The notes under the pieces: generated by a model
Database searches by the model: none
What the model was told of the DNA's origin: nothing
What the model saw: only the letters and a program-made list of their open reading frames with translations
Part shown: positions 17,636-26,600 of the stretch, piece after piece
How positions within the stretch are numbered: the stretch's first letter is position 1
How the letters are laid out: each line of letters starts with the position of its first letter
NCBI GenBank assembly: GCA_024228575.1
Contig: JAAETH010000542.1
Coordinates: 1-64,000 of the forward strand
Reading direction: 5' to 3'
DNA from: Actinomycetes bacterium
Lineage (GTDB): Bacteria; Actinomycetota; Acidimicrobiia; Acidimicrobiales; Poriferisodalaceae
Length of the DNA: 64,000 bases
Translations under genes and position numbers: made by a program

Positions 17636-20600
17636 TCAGCGGCGGAGGAGCTCCGGTTGATCATGGCGCCTGCCGAACACGATGGCTGCACCGAGGGCGA
17701 TCAGGAGAACCGCAGCCACCAGGAGTCCCAGTATGGTCGCCCCGGTCCTGGCGAGGGCTGGAGATGCCGGCTCGACGGTTCCGTTGGCGCCGTCCTGACC
17801 GTCGGGATCACTTTCGGGAGCAATACCCAGCTCGCCGGCGAGGGTGCCGTCACCATCGCGCAGTTCTGCATAGATTTCGTCGAGGACGTCCTGGGGAAGA
17901 ACGGTTTCGGCGATCTCGTTTCCACCCGCGACGGTCGCATTGTTGGTCACCTGCGAACCCGAGCCACCCGACACGTTGACGCTCAGATCGATGGTCCATA
18001 TGGCGCCGACGGCCATCACGTTCGGGTTGGTGCATGTCACCGCGCCGGTTTCGTGTGTACATGTCGCTCCGTCGATGCTGGTCGCGGAGCTCGAGTAGCT
18101 CAGAGCGCTGGGTAGTTCGTCGACGACCACAACATCACCACGGCTCTCGGACGGACCGAGGTTCGTCACGGTCAGCTCATAGGTGGCGTCGCCGCCCACC
18201 TGGAGTGAGTCCTGCAGGGACTTGTCGATGTTGATGATCGACAGCGGTACGGCGACCTCGTCGTCGTCGCTGTTGTCGGTCTCGTCGGGATCTACCGTCG
18301 GCGAGGTGACTGAAGCCGTGTTTGTAACACCGGTCGCCGCGGCCACGTCGACGCTGACGATCATGTCGAAGGTCGAGCCCGAGCCCGACGCCATGTCGAC
18401 GGGATCGCTGGTGCCGGTGGCGACGAAGGTGCAGGTCACGTCCTGGACCACGGCAGCGCAGCTCCAGCTGTCACTGCCCGTTCCGATGAAGGTGACCCCG
18501 TCTGGCAGCACGTCTGAGACCACCACCGGCGATGCCGCAGGTGCGGGACCGTCGTTGACGACGGAGATGGTCCAGATGTTCTCGGATCCGATGGCGAATT
18601 CGCCGGTGCTCGTCTTCAGGATCGCCAGGTCGGCCTCTCGTCTGTATCCGAAATCGACATCGGTTCGGTCCTCGGCCGCCACGAGGGGAGCCGCCGTTTG
18701 GTGGGGTGTTTCAACCCCATCAACATCGTGTGTGGGAACCGAACCCGCAGGCAGGGAAAGATCGTCGATCGTGATCGAGTAGTCACCTTCAGGGAGGTTG
18801 CCCACCTGATAGGTGCCCCCACCAGAAGTGGTCGTCTCATCGGTGAAGGTCAAGCCAGAGATGGGGTCGGAGTAGACGATTGAGACAACCACGCCGTCGA
18901 TGCCGGCCTCGCTCTCGTCGAACACTCCGTCGCCGTCGACATCGGTCCACACGGTGTCGCCGAGCGACCCTGTGCCGGTCACTGCGAAGTCCTGGTCGAG
19001 ATCGTCGGTTGTGACACCATCGAGCGTCGTTCCCGACACGAGGGCGGTGCCAACACCGTCGGCGTCGTAGGTCGCTGTCGTTCCTGCGGGAATGGTCGCT
19101 ACCCCGAGTTGAACCGTGTAGTCGCCGTAGGGCAGACCGGTGAGCAGATAGGCACCATCGCTGTCCGTCGTGACGGCTGTCTCCATGTCGGACCCGCCGG
19201 TCGGGTTGGTCCAGACGATCGTGACGTCGGCGTTCGGGATTGCGACGTCGTCGGCACCGGGCACGCCGTCGTCCTCGGCTCCGTCACGGTCGAAGAACAC
19301 GATGTCGCCGATCGATCCGGCGCCGTTGTACCCGAAGTCCTGCGAGAGATCGTCGCGGACCAGGGTGGTCAGGATGGTCGCTGAGGTGTGCGGCGACACG
19401 ATGCCATCGCCGTCGTACGTCGGTGAGAACCCCGGTGGAATGTCGGTGTCGTCGAGGGAGATCGACATGTTCGTGTCGAGCGGAAGTTGCCCGAACGTGT
19501 ATGCACCATCGAGGTCGCTGACAGCGGCGACCGAGATCGAGACACCGGAGGGTCCGGAGTAGTCGAGCGTCACGTCGATGCCTGCCAAACCGACCTCGTC
19601 ACCGCCGACGGATCCATCCCCGTCGAGGTCGAACCAGACGGTGTCGCCGACGGAGCCGGCACCGGTGTAGGAGAAGTCCTGATCGAGATCGTCCGGTGTG
19701 CCGCCGTCGAGGATCAGAACCGCCGAGTGGGCTGTTGTGGTGCCGTCGGCGTCGAAGGTCGGAACGTCGATCCCGGCGGGAAGAGTGTCGGTGTCGACCA
19801 CGACCGAGAAAGCGCCGTGTGGCAGGTTGGTCACCAGCCACTCACCGTTGTTGTCGGTAGTAGCACCAAACTCGACATCGTCGAGGCTCTCGTCTGTTCC
19901 CGGAGTGCCTGCATCGTCGTCGATGACACCGTCGAGACCACCCCACGTCACGGTCAATTCGACGGACTCGAGGGCCTGATCCTGATCGGTGAAGACCCCC
20001 GAACCGACCGGGTCGGCTGCGCCGTCGTCGTCCTGGTCGAACCAGACGGTGTCGCCGACCGAACCGGCGCCCGTATAGGAGAAGTCCTGGTCGAGATCGT
20101 CGGGTGTGCTGACGTTGAGGACAACGGTCGACCCATGGGGACTGCCCGTACCGTCATCGTCGTATGTGGGCGTCATACCCCCGGGAAGGCTGGTGTCATC
20201 GATCGTGACCGTGAATGTGCCATGGGGCAGATCGGTCACTCCCCACAGGCCGTCGGCATCTGTGGCCACCGTGTATGTGGCATCGTCGCCCTGCGGGTTG
20301 GCCCATACGACGGTTATGTCGATGCCGCCAAGACCCGATTCACCGACGTCGGCAGTCGGAGTCCCCGATCCGTCGATGTCGTACCACACGGTGTCGCCTA
20401 GCGACCCCGCACCGGCGTATCCGAAGTCCTGATCGAGGCTCGATGGGTTGCCGGTGTCCAACACCGTGGCCGAGGTGTGGGCGGTGCCGGTACCGTCGGC
20501 GTCGACCGTGGGAGCCAACCCGGCGGGCAGATCGGTGTCGTCGACGGTGATGGTGAAGTTGCCTTCTGGCAGGTTGTCGAAGACGTAGCCACCATCTGTG

Positions 20601-23600
20601 ACAGTGGTCGTCGTCTGGGTGACGTCGTCGCCGCCACCGGACGAACCGTCCGCTCCGAACCACACGAGTGTGACGGTCACCCCGGAGATACCGACTTCGC
20701 CCGGGTCATCGACTCCGTCGTTGTCCTGATCGAGCCAGACCCTGTCCCCGATCAACCCTGCGACCTCACCCGTATAGGAGAAGTCCTGTGTGAGGTCGTC
20801 GGGTGTGCCACCGCTCAACGTGACGCCGGACGTGTGAGCGGTGCCGGTGCCGTCGGAGTCGTAGGTCGCCGTCGCAAGGCCTGCAGGCAGGTCGGTGTCG
20901 TCGACAACGATCGTGTAGTCGCCATGTGGCAGGCTCGGCACGAGATAGTCGCCCGAAACGTCGGTCGTCACGATGGCTGCGAAGTCGTCGCTGTTCCCCG
21001 GGGTTCCATCGGCACCGGCCCAGGTGACGGTCACGGCGATGTTCGGCACCCCGCTGTCGCCGGCATCGGGAACGCCGTCGGCTTCGGACGCATCGATGTC
21101 GAAGAACACGGTGTCACCGATCGAGCCGGTACCCCGATAGCCGAAGTCCTGATCCGCATCGGATGGAGAGCCACCGCTCAACGTGACGCCGGACGTGTGA
21201 GCGGTGCCGGTGCCGTCGGAGTCGTAGGTCTGGATCATGGCCCCTGGCAACGTCGCGTCGTCGACCGTCACGGTGTAGTCACCATGGGGCAGGTTGGCGA
21301 ACGAATACGTGCCGTCGAGAGCGGTGGCATCGCTCAGCGTGACGTCGTCGATGGTGCTCGGTGTGGCGTCGGCGCCGACCCAGACGAGGGTCACGGTGAC
21401 GGCGCCGAGGCCGGGTTCGCCTGCTCCGATCGAGGTGTCACCGTCGTGGTCGAACCACACCGTGTCGCCGACAGTGCCAGCTCCCGCGTACGAGAAGTCG
21501 ACGTCGTTCTGGATCTCGGCAGGGTCGAGCGTGATGTCGACCACGTTGGGTGTTCCGGTGCCGTCGAGGTCGTAGGTCTGGGTCATCCCCGAGGGAATAT
21601 CCGCGACGTTCACGGCGATCTGATAGTCGCCGGGGGCAACAACATCGAACAGATAGTTGCCGGAAGGATCGGTCGTGTCGGTGAACACGAGGTCGTCACC
21701 ATTGCCGGGAATGTCGTCCCAACCAGCCCACGTCGCGGAGACGTCGATGTTGGGCAGAGCAGGCTCACCGACGCCATCGGTGGGATCGGCCGAGAGGTCG
21801 ACATCCCACCAGACGACGTCGCCGATGGTCTGGGCACCATCGGGAACGTACCCGTAGTCGAATTCGAGGTCGGCGAGAACTCCCCCTGGGGTCGTCGTAT
21901 CGGCGCTCGTGACCTGATCGGTCGACACATGGGGAGTGCCGGTGCCGTCGCGGTCGAAGCTCGGGGTCAGGCCGACGAGGTTCGGCGACAGCCCCGTATT
22001 GATGGTGACGGTGATGTCGGAGTACGAGGGGAGTCCCGCACCGCTCGGAACTGTGAATGAACCGTCGGCAGCGGTCGTGACCGAATAGGACTGGGGTGAA
22101 CTGTCGCCAGGGTCGCTCCATGTGATGTCGACCTGAACGCCGGGAATGCCTGGCTCGCCGACATCCTGAACACCGTCGCCGTTCAGGTCGAGCCAGACGA
22201 AGTCGCCCAGCGTGACCGGGGTTGACGTGATCGAAACGGTGTCCTGATCGTCCTCGGCCGGCTGGCTGTTGGCCGGCACCGAGTCCGAGTCGTATTGATC
22301 GACGGTTTCGGCCTGGGCGATGTTGGCGATAGCGCCAAGGCCAACGATGCGGGTTCTCAAGGTGAGAGTCAACGTGGCGCCGCTGGTCACCGTACCGATC
22401 GTCCAGATGTCGCTTCCATCGTCGTAGGTTCCCTGATCGACAGAAACGACGGAGTCGTACTCGAGCTCGACCGGGTTCAGAACGTCGGACACGGTCACAT
22501 TCGTCGCATCATCGGGTCCGAGGTTGTCGACGGTGACCGTGTACTCGATGTAGGAGCCGAACCAGTAGGGGCCGTTGCTCGGATCGCTGTCGCCCTCGAT
22601 GGGAGAGACGGTCTTGGCGACCTCGATGTCCGCTCGGGCGATGAACACGTCATCGGTGTCGGTGTCCCCATACTGCTCGGGTGGTGTGCCGCCGGCGCCG
22701 TCGGGGTCGCAGCACGTCGCCGATGTGGTGACGTCCTCGCCGTCGGTTGAGGCATTGTTCGTGTGAGCGAATCCGCCGCCACCGTCATAGCTGGTGTAGG
22801 CCTCGCCCGTGATCTGGTCTGGTGTCAGGGCCGCAGATTGTGGGGTAGCGGTGAATGTGATGGTGACCGTCTGACCCGGTGCCAGTGGCTCGGCCGGACC
22901 CGAGACGAGCAGCGCCCAATCGAGAGTTTCGGTGTTGAGGACGGCCGCGTCACCACAACTGCCTGCGTCGGGTGAACAGGCCGGATCGACGGCTGCGGGC
23001 CCACCATTGTGTGGTGTCGTCACCTGGGCACTGGCGGTGTCGTAGGTCCAGCCTGCGGGCAGAACGTCGGAGACGTTCACGTTGTAGGCGGCGGCAACCG
23101 CGTCGGTGTTCGTGACAACCACGGTCCACGAGAAGGGAACGTCGCGGCGGACGTCCGTCGGATCGCCTGACGTCGGTGCCTTCGTGACCGAGAGCTGCGG
23201 GAAGTGAACCTCGACGATGACCGAGTCGGTGGTGACAGGGCCACGTGTTGCCGAGACGTCGTTGCCGTAGGTCACGATGTCGTCGTTCGCCGGGTTGTTC
23301 GTGATGATCGTGCCTCGATCTGCCGCCGAGATGCCGTAGTACGTCGAGAGGTCGACCGTGTTCGTCAGGTCTGCGTCTCTCAGAATCGTGTCGGACGCGT
23401 CGATCTCGACGTCGTAGTCGAGGGTCGCTGCGCCTGCCGGGGCTATCGGTCCGGCGACAGCCCAGGTGATCGTGCGCCCGGTTTCATTCCAGATGCCCGT
23501 CGACCCCGAGTTGCCTGTGATCGTCTGGCCATCGGTCGTGGCGAGAGCGCCACCGGGCGAGAGCAGTGGGGTGACTCCAACCGGGACGGTGTCGACGATC

Positions 23601-26600
23601 GTGAGATCGTGGGCGTCGTTTGTGCCAGACGAGGTGGCGGTGACGGTGTAGCGGAGTTGAGCGCCCGCGGAGGTATCGCAGCCGTTGCCACCCGCTCCAT
23701 CGGCGTCGTCGCCACCACCCGTGTTGTTGCCTGGGGTCGAGTCACACGTCGGGTTGACCAGGATACCGCCCGCCGTTGTGGCCACGTCCTTGTCGATGTC
23801 GATCGCCGGCTCGGTGACGGTGAACGACTGTGTGACGGGCCCGTCGGTGTTCGCCCACGATCCCGAACCCGGCGAGTTGAACCCCGCCTGCAGGGACAGT
23901 GGCGTCTGGTCCGCAACCTGATTGGTGGTGTTCCACGCGATGTTGGCCGAGTTCGTGACCGAATCGGTGTCGAAAGCGGTCGTGTTCAGATGGGCCGAGT
24001 ATCGGACGTTGATCGTGCATATGCCGTTGGCGTAGATGTCGCCCAGGAACCATGCCGCTGTCTGAGCGTCCCCGCCCGCCGGATTGAACGTCTCCACGTC
24101 GGAGTCCGTCAGCGAGATGCCGGTTGTGCTGCCGGTGCCGGAGTCGAAGATCTCGCACTCCGTTCCCGGCGCGATCGACGCGAACTGGTCGAAGTCGAGA
24201 GTTGGTGGCAACACATCGAAGATCGTCGCGTCGTACGCGGCAGTACCGGAGGGGATGTCCACCTCGACCTCGTAGCCGACGGGTTCGCCGATCGTGGCGC
24301 CCGAGATGTCGTCGAGGGCGTCACCGGCGTTGAACGGTTCGATGTCCTTTGTGATCGAGGCCAACGGCAGATTCACGGTGTCGGCTTCGAGCCCCGAGTA
24401 GCCTCTGGCGTCACCGGCGTTGGGGTCAGGGGTCGGAGTTGTGTCCTGGTCGAGGGTCCACAACGTCAACGACGCCGTGTTGGTCAGTATCGACGAGGTG
24501 ACGGCGGGGTCGTCGACCTCGACGTCATAGGTCAGCTGGATGGTTGCGTCGGGGTCGATCGACTCGAGCGCCGACCATTCGGCGTTGCTCCAGGTGATGG
24601 TGCGGTTGGTTTCGGACCAGGTTCCGTCGAAGGAACCGGCTGGAAGCACACCCGTCGAGGGAACTGTGTCGCCGTTGGTGGAGACGGGGACCGCACCGAG
24701 GCCCAGTGGCGTCAGGCCGGCGGGGACGCCGTCGACAATCGTCAAATCGTGACCGACCGACACATTGTTCGCTGAGGTCGGGTTGGTGACCGTCACCCGG
24801 TAGGTGACCGTTTGTCCTGGTGAGACGGTTGCGCCGAGGGGAACGGTGTGGTCCTTGACGAGTATCGGGTTCACCTCGACAACATGGGTGTGAACAGTCG
24901 ACGAGAGCACGTCCGGACGGTTGTTTGCCGAGGAGTCCTCCCAGTCGAATGCACCCTGATTGGCGAGGTCGGTCGCAACCGGATCGGCGACGTTGCCGCC
25001 CACATCGGAAACCTGGGCGTAGAACGCGATCGTGACCAGGTCGTCGCCCGAACCGGCGGCATTTGTGTGAGAAGCGGGCAGGTCATAGCTGACGGTTCCA
25101 GCGTTGTGGACCACGGAGCCAACCGTCAGCGCACCGGTTCCGGAGGGGCTCGAGACCGAGGGCTGCAGATTTGAAACGGAGCCGTCGAACAAGCCGTTGC
25201 CTGCGAAATAGGTGAGGCCGGCGGGCAACACATCGAAGACCGTGCCGTTGTAGACGCTGGTCCCATGCGGGATCACAAGCGTCACCTCGTAGAGGACGAT
25301 TTCGCCGATCGTGGCCTGCTCGTCGGCAGAGCCGGGGAATCCCAGGGATGAGTTGCCGGTCTCGGCGATGCCCGATTGTTGACCCTTGAGCACTATCGGG
25401 GTAGGCGAGACGATGTAGGCGGGGTCGTCGGCCGCGTCGGTGTTCTCGAATGCGGAGTTGGCGGGATCGATGTTCGACGCTGGGTAATAGTCGAAGGTGC
25501 CTGCATTTGTGCTGCCTTGATATGTGGCTACACCGGCGTTGTTGGCCCACGTGTGGGCAGGGTCGACACCGACGGGAACGGTCAGGTCGTAGGTGAGCGT
25601 GACAGGTGCGGTCGTCTCGTCGTCGGGGGTCAGGTCACCTCCGCCGGTCGATGCAGCGACGGTGAGGCCGGTCCAGGTGATGATGCCCGCCGAGCAGGAG
25701 CCTCCGTTCGAGATCGCCGAGATGTCACCACAAACGAACTCGGTGTTGAGGACGTCCTGTACCTCGGTGTTGACAGCGTCGGAGTTGCCGATATTCCACA
25801 CATCGACCCTGTAGGTGACGACGTCGCCGGCCCGGATGATGGCCGCGGTTGAGCCGCCGCTGAGCGAGGTGTCGTAGTCGGGCCCATTTGATGCGCCTGC
25901 ATTGACGGTGTCGACGCCGGTTGCGAGGCGAACCTCTGGCTCGGTCCACTCGGCTTCGGCCTGGTCGCGATACTGGAAGACGAGCCCGGCGTTGTTGTTG
26001 TGGACCATCTTCTCGAGGTTGGCCTCGATGTCGTTGGCCTGGCCGAGCGTGTTGTCGTTCATCTCCGCGGCGACGACCCACAGGAACTCGTGACCGTCCG
26101 CCTCGACTTCGCCGGTCCCGTCGAGGGTGAACGTGACCACCGATGCGGATTCGGTGATGCTGGTGGCTGCGAGGGTGTCGGTCGTTGCGATCCGGGTCGC
26201 CGATCCCGCGACGTAGGTGTACCCGGCTGGCAGGAGATCTTGGAGCTGGACACCTTCGTAGTCGATGGCAGCCGGGAACGTGGCCCCGAGTTCGAAGCAG
26301 ATGATGTCTCCGGGTCCGAACCCGAGCTCCGGGGTCGGGTTGCCCTCGGCCCAGGTGATGGACCCGTACGACACACCACACGTCGATCCGGTGGCGCCGG
26401 AGCCATTGGCGAGGGGGCCCGCCTTGACCGAGATCCGCTTGTTGAGCGAGGGCAGGGTGTTGGTCAGCTCGTCCCATGCGGTGTCGCCGTCGGCCCCGCC
26501 ATCGGGGTCGACGGGGTCGGCGGGCAGGACCACATCGGCGATCGTGTCAGGGCCCTCGACTTCGGCCTCGTTTGTGGCGCGGTCGCCGGCGAGGACCTCC

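Larger units (their letters stand above)
18635..22215 (-). repeat. Ten SdrD B-like repeats within the giant surface protein
   Basis: Ten copies averaging about 358 bases (119 residues), with GDxVW/FxD starts near 22208, 21830, 21470, 21119, 20751, 20400, 20059, 19650, 19315 and 18962. Copies diverge in the middle and agree best at the GDTVWFD start and the GTxHTS / DQDF end. The whole stretch encodes no lysine. Confidence 0.88.

Noticed and set aside
20477-22060. 527-codon open frame on the plus strand, opposite the giant gene
   Set aside because: It mirrors the repetitive minus-strand coding sequence, its protein is a repetitive VGRID/GADP-like string with no domain, and the minus-strand protein has clear SdrD repeats. 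The same applies to the plus-strand frames at 23204-24775 and 26000-27250.
18635-22215. CRISPR-like array
   Set aside because: Periodicity near 358 bp, protein-coding with diverged copies, no short repeats with unique spacers.
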